From assembly GCA_000697335.1 (NCBI GenBank), contig JNEM01014799.1, forward strand, positions 1 to 12,794: a DNA stretch of 12,794 nucleotides, in the 5' to 3' direction. Source of the DNA: Conidiobolus incongruus B7586 (Eukaryota; Entomophthoromycota; Entomophthoromycetes; Entomophthorales; Conidiobolaceae). Positions 1-8,402 of the stretch are shown piece after piece (positions within the stretch are counted from its first letter, which is position 1; each line of letters starts with the position of its first letter). The position numbers were made by a program, and so were the translations under genes. The notes below the pieces were generated by a model, which worked only from the letters and a program-made list of their open reading frames with translations, had not been told where the DNA came from and made no database searches.

Positions 1-2497
1 TAATATCCTTATAAATATACCATATTAATAATCATTATTTATATCAATTAAAATTTAATTTTTTAATCAATTTATATATATGAATATTATTTATTTTATA
101 TTAAAAAACTAATATAATATAAAAATTTTAATTATATATAGTTATATAGGATATTAATCAAAATGATCTAGTTGAATATAATAGGATATTCAATATAAAC
201 CATTATATCAGAATATTTTATATAAGTGAATAATTTGATTTAAAATTTTGATATATTTATATTAATTTCAGAAAAAAAATTTTTTTAAATTAAAATCAAT
301 TGAAAAGAAAAATTATATTAGAATAACATATTATATGAAGTTTAAAAATAAATTAAATAAAAAATAAGCTTTAAATTTAAATATTTTAAATCTAATTAAT
401 TCAAGCTTAGTTTTAGCTTCTTTACTCTGGATCTTTTCACCTAAATATTGAAAATTTTAATCAAAAATTTGAATTCCCTAACAGATTTGAATTCAAATCA
501 AAACTATATGATTAAGTCTATTTTCAACTTTGAATAAATACTTTTAATTCAGTATAATAAGTAAATTATTTTCGATTGAAATTTTGGAGCAATTATATTA
601 TTATTTTTTCATATTATTGTGAAAATTCATCAATAAAGACTAGTTTTTAAGGTCATAAGATAAAATATCAAACAAATATTAAAAAAAATCAATTGAATCA
701 TATAAAACAATATTAATATATATTAATTATAATTTAATTTATAAATTATATGCTAATTCTATTATTGAGATCTAATTAAAGAGAAATACTGATATTTTAA
801 CTCTTTCAATTAATTTCAAGTTTTCAGTAAAATATTTATTTGAAAATAATAAATTGTAAATGGTTAATAAGTAAGTCAATATTTTGTATTTCAAATTTAA
901 TTAAATTAAGAGTAACTGGTATACTAAGAATATGAAATTTAATGCTAAGAATATTTGCCTAAACAATAGTATAGTCTCAAATGCCAGTTCAAAATTTAAA
1001 AGTATATCAAACCATAATTATGAATTTGGAGATGAATATGATCTCATTAATATCCTAATTTAATCCTTTTATATTTTGCAATATCTATTGAAGTATAAAA
1101 ATTTATGCAATTGTTTTGTAAATTAAACTCTAGTTAACTTGTACATGGATTAATTTAATACTAAATGCACACGCTTGTTCATCTCAATTATATAAATATT
1201 TACTTTTGAAATATATATAATATATATTGAACTTCAAGAAATATTCTTATGATAATTAGCGTATGTACTATACAATATTTACTTAACATAGTAATTATAA
1301 TTATAGTTACTTATTGGAATATGAAGTAATTTTATTATATGAATGAAGTTTCATTTTATTGATATGAATTTTTTTTAATTATGCATAAATTTTAAATAAT
1401 TATATCATAAAATTTATATATTTTAAAATTGATAAGGAGGTTTTATACTGTTATATTTGATAAAAGAATATTATTTATTTAAATTTATTTAATATGATTA
1501 ATTAGTTTATACTATATAAATATTAATAGATTTTGAAGTTTTATATTTAGTTTTATATTATTATTTTTTTTATATAATTATATCTAATATAATTCTAATT
1601 CCAATAATTAATATTTATATTATAATTTATTAAAAAAGTTTGTTCAATATTTTAAAATTAAAGGTTCAAGGTCACTATAAGATCTATATATACATAAATA
1701 TATTACTAAATATCCATTTTAATAATTAATGTATATTTATTCAAATTGATTTTATATGATATTTTTAAGAATTTTTGATATATTTTGTTAGGGGAGTACA
1801 CTCACCCATTGGAAGGAATCCCTTAAAGAGTACAGAATGTTTGGCAAACTATCAAAAGGATTAGTAAAATATAAAAGAAAGAGTAAAGTTAAATCATTTA
1901 AATAATTCAAACCTATTCAAAGTAGGCTTATAATAGGGAATTTCTAGAATATCACAAATTCTTGGGACTAAAAGTTAAAATATTACTATTAATTTTAATA
2001 TTTAAATTTTGAAATTAATATAAATATCGCACTCATTCGATCAGAAATTATATTATTGAAATTATTATTATAATAAAATTATTTTAATATTTATATATTT
2101 ACTAGTATTTAATCAATGAGATGATTTTCAAAAGAACATTAATACCATAATAAATTTAATAAATAATTTAAATAATTTTTTTTAAAATTTAAATTGAAAT
2201 ATAGATCAAAATTCTGCAACTTAATAGAAACTTCAAATAAATATGAATAATTGGTAAGTTCATGGATATTAGTATTATCTTATATTTTTTTTAACTTATA
2301 GTGTAGTATAAATTTTAACTAGTTTAGATTTAATATTTACAAAATCATTATATTCACTTAATACCAAATCTATCTAAGTTTCATTTTAAAATTATTTACA
2401 ATGATTTTGCTTAATTTCAAACTTAACTATTAATAAGGAATTCTATAAATTAAATTATATAATATTTATTATAAAAAATTTGTATAATTATATTATT
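1..2497. other. AT-rich intergenic DNA, no supported gene
   Basis: This stretch is dominated by A/T runs with stops in all frames. The longest readable ORFs (for example about 43 codons from the ATG at 932) are of a length expected by chance in such DNA. A slightly more GC-rich patch at about 1788-1980 is discussed as a weak finding. A perfect 16-base palindrome lies at 484-499. I see no tRNA, rRNA or recognisable transposon. Confidence 0.6.
484..499. repeat. Perfect 16-bp palindrome
   Basis: GATTTGAATTCAAATC reads the same on both strands. A related half (TTTGAATTC) lies just upstream at about 469-477. It could be a protein-binding site or simply chance in AT-rich DNA. No gene lies close by. 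Confidence 0.5.
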
Positions 2498-3276
2498 ATG
2501 GATAATAATAATATATTGAAGGAGTTAAGGCACTATTCCATTTCCATATTTATTGTAATGGAATTAATTATGATTACTAATAATATTTTATTAATCTATA
2601 TTTTGACTAAAAGATGTCCTACAACTACTACAGAACTCAAATTAATATTGGTATTGTGTGGTAGAACTCTTCATGGGATTTGAAGTTCTGATCCTTTCCA
2701 TAGTCAAATTGATCGTGGGGTATTAGTTGTTTGCGCCTGCATCTCGGGAATGTCAATACCTGGGGCATCTGATTCACATCACTTCGAGGACTGGCATTGC
2801 CTTTGTTGCAATATCGTCTCTGGCGAGCTATTTAATAGTGCGTCATCAGAGTGAAATCAAATTTGTTTAGTGAACGCTAATATATTTTACATGTTTTAGT
2901 TTTAGTCCCATTGTTATACTGTATATTTATGGGGCCATTACAGGCAATATAAAACCAGCAGCGTCTTATTTACTCTGTATACCATTGACGGCCACCAATA
3001 TTTTAACAGCATTTAGTTCCATAGGTCATATGATATATCTTATGCTTTCATGTTGGATCATCACTTTTTGTTATATTTCAATTGGTTAAAAAGCTTACCG
3101 AAAACTAATGATAATGGAAAGTGAAGTTGAAGTTTACATCAAATTATAAAAGAACATCAGCTGTAGATGGAATAATAGTATTAAATCGGCTTTCACTTAT
3201 AATGTATCCAATAGTGACAATTGTATTTCAAACTCAATTTAATAACATATTTTATATACTTATTTACGAAATTTAA
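2498..3276 (+). pseudogene. Decayed rhodopsin-like (family A) GPCR gene
   Basis: This is the remnant of a seven-helix receptor that would have sat in the plasma membrane and signalled through G proteins. Reading starts at ATG 2498, with a TM1-like helix followed by IL1 and the start of TM2 (residues ELKLILVL). A one-base frameshift near 2655 moves to the frame that carries TM2 (LFMGFEVLILSIVKLIVGY), a TAG stop at 2724, and TM3, which has the expected cysteine in ECQYLG. A short candidate intron (2870 to 2899 or 2905, GT...AG, with a GCTAAT branch-like box) joins in frame to TM4 and TM5. The loop before TM5 has the second conserved cysteine (YLLCIP). A TAA at 3087 follows TM5 (WIITFCYISIG). 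Another TAA at 3147, near a frame change, precedes a TM6-like segment. TM7 was not found. The helix order, paired cysteines and loop spacing support the call. The exact subfamily is inference, with resemblance to receptors abundant in Conidiobolus. Confidence 0.7.
2870..2905 (+). other. Candidate very short intron in the GPCR remnant
   Basis: GTGAAC begins this segment, GCTAAT resembles a branch site, and AG dinucleotides end it at 2899 or 2905. Removing either 30 or 36 bases keeps the TM3 frame joined to the TM4 frame and also removes the TAG at 2868. An intron of this size would be unusually short, so decay inside a once longer intron is also possible. Confidence 0.4.
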
Positions 3277-3783
3277 AATTAAAAACTATTTATAACAGAA
3301 AGAGGTTCATATAAATTTTATAAACCATTAAATATAATAAAATAAATTAATAATTAAACTGTAATTAATAAAAAATAATAGTTTGTAATTTATAATTTTA
3401 ATTAATATGATTTTTGAATACAATTTTATTAATATTATTTTTTTTGTTTATATATACCTTTGTTTAATCATATTCAAAATTATTAATATTTAAATTAAAA
3501 ATCTATTTTAGATTTATATATAGTTAATGAGTATTATATATTATATTATTAAAGTTTAATACATTTAATAAAGTAGAAATTTGAAAAAAAAATTTAAAAT
3601 GTAAATATAATTAAGAAATAGTTTGATAATTAATAAAAATATTCTAATTAGTTTAAGTGTGAATATTTATTTATTTAAATATATATGCTTATTTATTATT
3701 TTTTTGATTTTTAATCAATTCTTATCAAATCCCATAATAATTAAATGATTCTTATTCGATGTGAATGAAGTATATAGCCAGAA
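3277..3783. other. AT-rich spacer
   Basis: This is almost pure A/T sequence between the GPCR remnant and the next GC-rich island. I looked for TM7 of the receptor here and did not find it. No other feature is supported. Confidence 0.6.
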
Positions 3784-4120
3784 TTAGTTTCTAGTGAAAA
3801 TATCATCTCGACCGGATGGTTTGGCATCCATCTGTAACTTCCGCTTCTGGAAGGGTCAGCGATAGGGAGTCACGTACATTTGACCTTTAGACTGGTCGGA
3901 GTTGAGCTCAGTCCCGTGAAGCAGAATGTCCACATAGTTATCATGGTGTAAGCTTTGGTAACTAGGTGGGTTAAGAGGGGGGAACCGCATGAGGCTGGCA
4001 ACAGAGCAGTGCAAACTTCCCGCATTTTCGCAGTCTTCGGGATTGCTGAACTTGATTTCGTCATAGTTCGGTCATTTTGAATCGTTGGCGACTTTTCGCT
4101 ACTCACCAAACCAAATAAAA
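3784..4120 (-). pseudogene. Unrecognised gene fragment with a PPxY motif
   Basis: This sharply bounded GC-rich island reads as protein on the minus strand from about 4071 to 3784. The translation is hydrophilic and of normal composition: it includes DEIKFSNPEDCENAGSLHCS, then PPLNPPSYQSLHHDNYVDIL, ending in QMYVTPYR. There is an in-frame TGA at 3856-3858 (most simply CGA changed by one C-to-T step), after which the frame stays open for 23 more codons to a TAA at 3784-3786. Upstream of 4072 another frame (residues SSEKSPTIQN) looks like the continuation, implying a frameshift near 4072. A good splice donor, GTGAGT, lies at about 4106, so part of this could instead be intron. NPPSY is a PPxY motif of the kind bound by WW-domain (NEDD4/Rsp5) ubiquitin ligases. 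I do not recognise the family. It is probably the C-terminal part of a dead host gene or the last exon of a gene whose other exons are not visible. Confidence 0.5.
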
Positions 4121-4860
4121 TCAATTATAAAACTTTTATATATGTCATTGACACAATTAAAAAACTTTATTGAATGAACACTTGAATTTCATATTGTATA
4201 AGTAAACTATGGATTCAAACATGCGAGTTTACCTCTAGCCAGTATATATACATCTATAATCGTCAATTGAAAACTGGCAAATGTAATCAACTTTCAATAA
4301 TTCAGTTTATATTGTTACATTTTTTATCATTTAAAACACTTAAAAATTACTCTATATACTATTAAAACTAATGTCATCTCATATCTCAAATGATATTCGG
4401 AATACCAATATCAAATCTGATCTATTAACTCAATGTTCATTTAATAAATACACATAACAGTATACGTAATCATTTTAATTTTGACACAATAATAGTATGA
4501 AATTGATTCAATGCTATAATATAATAATTATAACATGGTTGGTTAACAATAAATTTTCTTAAACAAAATAATTTATTAATAAATATTCGATTAAAATAAT
4601 TTTATATATTATTGTTATTATAAATTTAAAATAGTATAAAATTTTAGTGATATATTAATCTTAGTATCATATTATATCTAAAATTTTCTAATATTTTTTT
4701 ATATCTCTTTTATATTTGATATTCAAAATTTTTAAATAAAATTTACTTAAATATTAAATTACTAATTACTAATTACTATTAATTAATAATCCAATAACTA
4801 TATATATTATTTAGCTTATATTACCTTAGTTTTTATTCCCTTACCTCTTAACTCAATACA
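4121..4860. other. AT-rich spacer with a short TTACTAA-type tandem
   Basis: I see no coding sequence. Around 4758-4790 there are three to four copies of an ATTACTA unit followed by ATTAATTA, a simple local duplication. Upstream exons of the 3784-4120 fragment were looked for and not found. Confidence 0.5.
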
Positions 4861-5076
4861 TTACAGGTTGCACAGCCTTGTAGCAAAACTCAGTGTCAAA
4901 GTCAAACATATTGCTAAGCTCAAAGCAAGAGCTAATGTCACTAAATCATATGCCACTGCCATATTTAAAGTATACTTCACAAAGTTATCACTTTCCTCCA
5001 ATCCCAACTTGGTTTTAAAATAATCACAAAATTTGCACCACTGTCTAAATATTCCGAATCGAGTTGGATATCGTAA
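4861..5076 (-). pseudogene. Fragment of a membrane protein (C-terminal end)
   Basis: An open minus-strand frame of 71 codons ends in TAA at 4861-4863 and has no ATG near its start. It begins LRYPTRFGIFRQWCKFCDYF, continues through KTKLGLEESDNFVKYTL and then forms one long hydrophobic helix (AVAYDLVTLALALSLAICL) followed by a short tail, FATRLCNL. A basic, aromatic amphipathic stretch followed by a membrane helix and a short C-terminus looks like the end of an integral membrane protein. Upstream, at about 5170-5090, a different frame carries another hydrophobic stretch (LIAALPVLIFLI) interrupted by stops, so the gene probably extended further and has decayed. An acceptor-like TTTAG at about 5051-5055 could make it a last exon instead. 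I do not recognise the family. A faint likeness to peroxisomal Pex11 was considered and is not supported. Confidence 0.45.
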
Positions 5077-5988
5077 TCAATTTAGCTTAGATCAAGAAGA
5101 TTAGAACTGGGAGAGCAGCGATGAGTTATTGAGGGATTAAGAAACTAAGTAGCAACTTAGTGACTTTTTGAGGTTTTGAACTATTTCTTTGTAATTTAAT
5201 TTGGTAATATTACTGAGTTTAAATAATTTTGTTTCTAAAATAAAAATTTTTTTAGACAAATTTGGAAATTGATATTTAATAATATTATTTTAGTTTTTTA
5301 ATTTATTATATCAATACTTTATTTTCAATTTTTTTTAAAAATTAAAAGTTTATTATTATTATTATTACTATTTAATCCTAATATTGTTGAAATATTGATC
5401 ATTAATACTTTAAAAAAAATTATATAACAGTTTCAATTATAAAATTAATATCCTTCAATTTAATCATTTTTTTTAATTAAATAATTAAAAGTTATTGGAA
5501 TTATGACATCATTCAATGATAAAATTATAGCTGATAAACTGTGGATGATTAATATAATACAGATTAAGAGGATCAAGATTATTCCAAAATATAATATAAT
5601 ATATTTATATACAATATCAAATAAAAAATTTCCAATTATAAAATTTGATCATCAGTCCTGATTGTTATTTTATTAAGGATCCCAATATAAAAAAATTCTC
5701 ATTTAATTAAAACCAATATTTTAAACCAACTGAAATTATTTATAGTAGTGAATAATAAAAAAACAATGTACTATTAAAGTAATGATAACTATGATTTGTA
5801 ATCATTTATGAAATAAAATAAGAATTAATAATGATTATAATAAATGGTTATTATTCTAATTGATTTAACATTAAAATAAAAAAATATATTCAAAATTTTA
5901 ATGTATCAATATCTAAAATTATGTTCAATATAGACAGATTTATATATAACCAAATATATCGAATGATTAAACGAACAACTATAAAAAA
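5077..5988. other. AT-rich spacer
   Basis: Apart from the possible decayed upstream part of the membrane-protein fragment (5080-5170), this contains only A/T-rich sequence with a short TTA microsatellite near 5350-5365. I see no gene. Confidence 0.55.
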
Positions 5989-5994
5989 TTTATT
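5989..5994 (-). promoter_or_regulatory. Candidate poly(A) signal AATAAA of the SPRY gene
   Basis: AATAAA on the minus strand lies about 260 bases beyond the stop codon at 6257, just where the more mixed base composition of the 3' flank returns to pure A/T. In DNA this AT-rich the hexamer is common, so the assignment rests only on position and on the change in composition. Confidence 0.3.
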
Positions 5995-6038
5995 TTGAAA
6001 GAAAAAAAGGAAAGTGATTTTCTAATATACATATATAT

Positions 6039-6065
6039 TGGATGATGATGATGATGATAATGATG
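6039..6065. repeat. GAT trinucleotide microsatellite
   Basis: About six tandem GAT units are followed by an interrupted copy (AATGATGAG). On the minus strand it is an ATC repeat inside the probable 3' untranslated region of the SPRY gene. Confidence 0.8.
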
Positions 6066-6256
6066 AGACCAATGGTTTGGTGGTTGATAGTTTTGGTTAG
6101 CAATTGTGTGAAAATGTTAGTGAAAATTGGACAATTGGGTACCGCAGAATTGTAGTTGTAGTTGCTAAATATTTGTTGCGTTCCTCGAGAAATCTGAGTA
6201 GTTAGTCGTAATGTGTGCGAGTACTTGGAATATTGTGACAGTCGTTAATATATGGA

Positions 6257-7519
6257 TTAGACACTTGTATTACTAGATCCAGCTGTAGTAGTGACAGTGT
6301 GATGAATTAAGAGAGGTTCGTGCTCGTCGTTGCCACGGCTTGAGTCGTTATAAGTTGGAGGAGGAGATGCAGGTTCGATATTGATTAACAAGGGCTGCTC
6401 TGCTCGAGAAATCTGTATCCTGAATTCAGAGGGATTGGCACTGGATGCTTGTGGCATATGTGACGATGCGTTGGGGGAGAATTGGGGTGGAGGATAGTTG
6501 GGAATTTTACTGAAATCGAAGGATTGACTACACCCCGTTTCAGCATCTTCAAATCGACTCACATCCATAGAATTTCTAGCGCTTTCGAGTAGAAGTGTAT
6601 CTTGCTCATAGCCATACGCTGGGGGTGCGAATAAACTACCTTCAGCAGGAGCTAATCCCCATTTACCGACGTTAGCTTCAATAAAAACGAAACCCAACTG
6701 GCCCAAGTTCACATGGAGAGCGCAAGGTCCGTCGGCTGCAACGGTTGGGAACAAATTAGATTTGAGACCGCTAAAGGCATCGCCTAATTTAACGCCATTT
6801 CTAGTAAAGAAAACGGTACCGGATCTGGGTCTGTAACCACAGCCAATTACATCACCCTCATGATAAGGGCCTCCATAGTCAAATCCGTCAAAGGGATCGT
6901 TAAAGTATCTCTTACCGTCCTGAGAATGATAGCCTACAGACGTTTTATTAACTCCGGGGAACCTCCAACTAGGATAAGGTTTTGTAGCAACGCCAATTCC
7001 CACATTGGTATCGACTGGTTTTTCAAACAATTTCACTTCAAAATAGTAGATAGGTTGATTTTTAGGAATTGGTAAATTGGTCTGAACACAATTTTCACCA
7101 CCATAAAACATAATTTCAGTTCTTTCAGACACCATACAATTCACATCGTCATCCGCAATAAATTCCCAAGCGTGAACACCCTTTTCCTGAATGAGAAGCC
7201 TTTGCTCCGGGCTAATTTCTGTTGAGATAGAGTTGGGAGGATACGCTTGCTGGAAAGCTCTAGCTAAATCGTAGCTCTGAGTAGCCGCTTCCGACCATCC
7301 TTCAAAACTGGGTTGAGGACGGCACAATAAACTGCTCAAATTGGTACAAGCACGACAGAATGCGTACAGTAGAACGACTGCTACGAGTCCTACGAGTGAA
7401 ATAGTAACTACTAGAGGTAAAGCATCCCCAGAATGAGGACTGGAAATTTCTGTAGGGGTACCCTTGATACTATTTAGTAGTATTAATATTACAAATGAAC
7501 GATAATTAGTTGATGACAT
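6257..7519 (-). CDS. SSH4: Ssh4/Ear1-type SPRY-domain membrane protein (Rsp5 adaptor)
   Basis: This is an intact 420-codon gene without introns. The family anchors the NEDD4-type ubiquitin ligase Rsp5 on endosomal and vacuolar membranes, so that cargo such as transporters is ubiquitinated and sorted into multivesicular bodies. Residues 1-20 are hydrophobic (YRSFVILILLNSIKG) and may be a signal peptide. Residues 34-54 (LPLVVTISLVGLVAVVLLYAF) are the membrane helix. Residues about 115-283 form the SPRY/B30.2 domain, with IYYFEVKLFE, VGIGVA, the family-typical GYRPRSGTVFFTRNG, and LFPTVAADGP. The tail has two PPxY motifs, PPAY (299-302) and PPTY (387-390), for binding WW domains. It also has two acidic dileucine-like signals, EQPLLI (374-379) and EHEPLL (399-404), suited to vacuolar sorting. 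The start is the ATG at 7519, with A at -3. The frame is open upstream to about 7564 but without another ATG. The base composition is far more balanced than its surroundings, showing selection. Whether it corresponds to Ssh4 or its paralogue Ear1 cannot be told. Confidence 0.92.
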   Translation of the reverse strand: MSSTNYRSFVILILLNSIKGTPTEISSPHSGDALPLVVTISLVGLVAVVLLYAFCRACTNLSSLLCRPQPSFEGWSEAATQSYDLARAFQQAYPPNSISTEISPEQRLLIQEKGVHAWEFIADDDVNCMVSERTEIMFYGGENCVQTNLPIPKNQPIYYFEVKLFEKPVDTNVGIGVATKPYPSWRFPGVNKTSVGYHSQDGKRYFNDPFDGFDYGGPYHEGDVIGCGYRPRSGTVFFTRNGVKLGDAFSGLKSNLFPTVAADGPCALHVNLGQLGFVFIEANVGKWGLAPAEGSLFAPPAYGYEQDTLLLESARNSMDVSRFEDAETGCSQSFDFSKIPNYPPPQFSPNASSHMPQASSANPSEFRIQISRAEQPLLINIEPASPPPTYNDSSRGNDEHEPLLIHHTVTTTAGSSNTSV

Positions 7520-7542
7520 TGTAGGACCTTCAACCTTAAAAA

Positions 7543-7974
7543 CTAAATTAGTTAATTGACTCAAATCTAAGGTTAATGAAGAATTAATTATATTTACCAG
7601 TCAATAATATTAGCCAATATGAATTTTTTAATAGTATATATGTATATATAATAACGAAATGTAATTTCAATTTCACTTAATAATTGTAAAATGAATCGGA
7701 TCAATTTTTTTTAATAATTAAATTTTAATTTAAAAAAAGAAAGAGTTAAAACACCCTCCTCAATTTTAAGCGAATAAAGTTCACTCAGGTTGAATAAAGC
7801 AAAAAACAATCAATAAATGAATTAATTTTAAATAATAATACGCAGCTCTAAATACTAGCAACTCAAAGCTCAAATAATATAAAAATGATTAATTAATAAA
7901 AAGGAAAAGTTTAGAAAAAAAACTAAGAAAATTTGGATTTAAATATTTGGTAATATTAGGATGAAAAATGTTAC
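7543..7974 (-). other. Candidate 5' leader intron of the SPRY gene
   Basis: On the minus strand a strong donor, CAG|GTAACA, stands at 7974. An acceptor, TTAACTAATTTAG, with a built-in branch-like box, ends at 7543, leaving a 23-base leader before the ATG at 7519. The sequence in between is A/T-rich and non-coding, while the DNA upstream of the donor is less biased. Most introns in related fungi are much shorter, so this 432-base intron is uncertain. The alternative is a transcript that starts just upstream of the ATG. Confidence 0.3.
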
Positions 7975-8091
7975 CTGAGATGAAACAAATCCTATGAAAT
8001 TAAAAAATTATCCTAATGTACTTCAATATGTCCATCTCTTCATATTAATGAATATACTAAATTTGGAAATATAGTTCCCCTCATTGAAATT

Positions 8092-8121
8092 CCCCCTCCC
8101 CACCCCATCCCATCCAACCCC
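8092..8121 (-). promoter_or_regulatory. G-quadruplex motif upstream of the SPRY gene
   Basis: The minus strand reads as G-runs of 4, 2, 3, 4, 4 and 5 separated by loops of one to two bases, apart from the first pair. The four runs from 8111 down to 8092 alone satisfy the G3+N1-7 rule. It lies 573-602 bases upstream of the SPRY start codon on the coding strand, so it would be in the promoter or the transcript leader. It is by far the most G/C-dense spot in the window and stands in very AT-rich DNA. Confidence 0.7.
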
Positions 8122-8135
8122 AAGTGTGATGAATT

Positions 8136-8180
8136 TTAGTTGTTTGAATCCTTAGAGTTTGCGCCACGCCTCATTGCCAT
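8136..8180 (-). CDS. Possible 14-codon upstream ORF
   Basis: Reading from the ATG at 8180 gives MAMRRGANSKDSNN and a TAA at 8136-8138. The codons are GC-richer than the surroundings. It lies upstream of the G-quadruplex and would sit in the SPRY leader if transcription begins above 8180. It could control translation of the main ORF or be a leftover of an exon. Without transcript data its reality is uncertain. Confidence 0.25.
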   Translation of the reverse strand: MAMRRGANSKDSNN

Positions 8181-8392
8181 TAAATTTATTTTTCAATTCT
8201 CAAAAAATCATTACAAATATTAATTAAAATTTATAACACTCTCTTCTTCTCTATACTACAATTACACGTTAAAACCCATTATATCATCCATCCCTAATAA
8301 ATTATTTTCCCAAAGCTAATTATGAAATCATCAATTTTCAGTCCCATTTGTAATCTATTACCAACCATCAATACAAATCGATTAGGATTTGA

Positions 8393-8402
8393 GCGAATTC
8401 GC
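8393..8402. promoter_or_regulatory. Palindrome GCGAATTCGC
   Basis: This is a perfect 10-base palindrome containing two CpGs, which are rare in this DNA. It lies between the SPRY leader and the coding-like patch at 8520. It is a possible dimeric factor site with no direct support. Confidence 0.3.

Noticed and set aside
932-1063. 43-codon ORF
   Set aside because: Roughly a dozen stop-free runs of this length are expected by chance in 12.8 kb of such AT-rich DNA, and the translation shows no domain.
3870-4124. 84-codon minus-strand ORF starting at a TTG
   Set aside because: The neighbouring frame gives a more protein-like, motif-bearing translation that stays open past a single TGA. Only the first part of this ORF (before about 4072) looks real.
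4861-5076. Identification as peroxisomal Pex11
   Set aside because: Only a short basic/aromatic stretch is reminiscent of it. The C-terminal helix does not show the family pattern.
6860-7075. 71-codon plus-strand ORF inside the SPRY gene
   Set aside because: It lies opposite the SPRY domain and is explained by the composition of the real gene.
7520-7564. Extension of the SPRY gene to a start at 7564
   Set aside because: The codon there is TTG, not ATG, and the added 15 residues are not needed. The first ATG in frame is at 7519, with A at -3.
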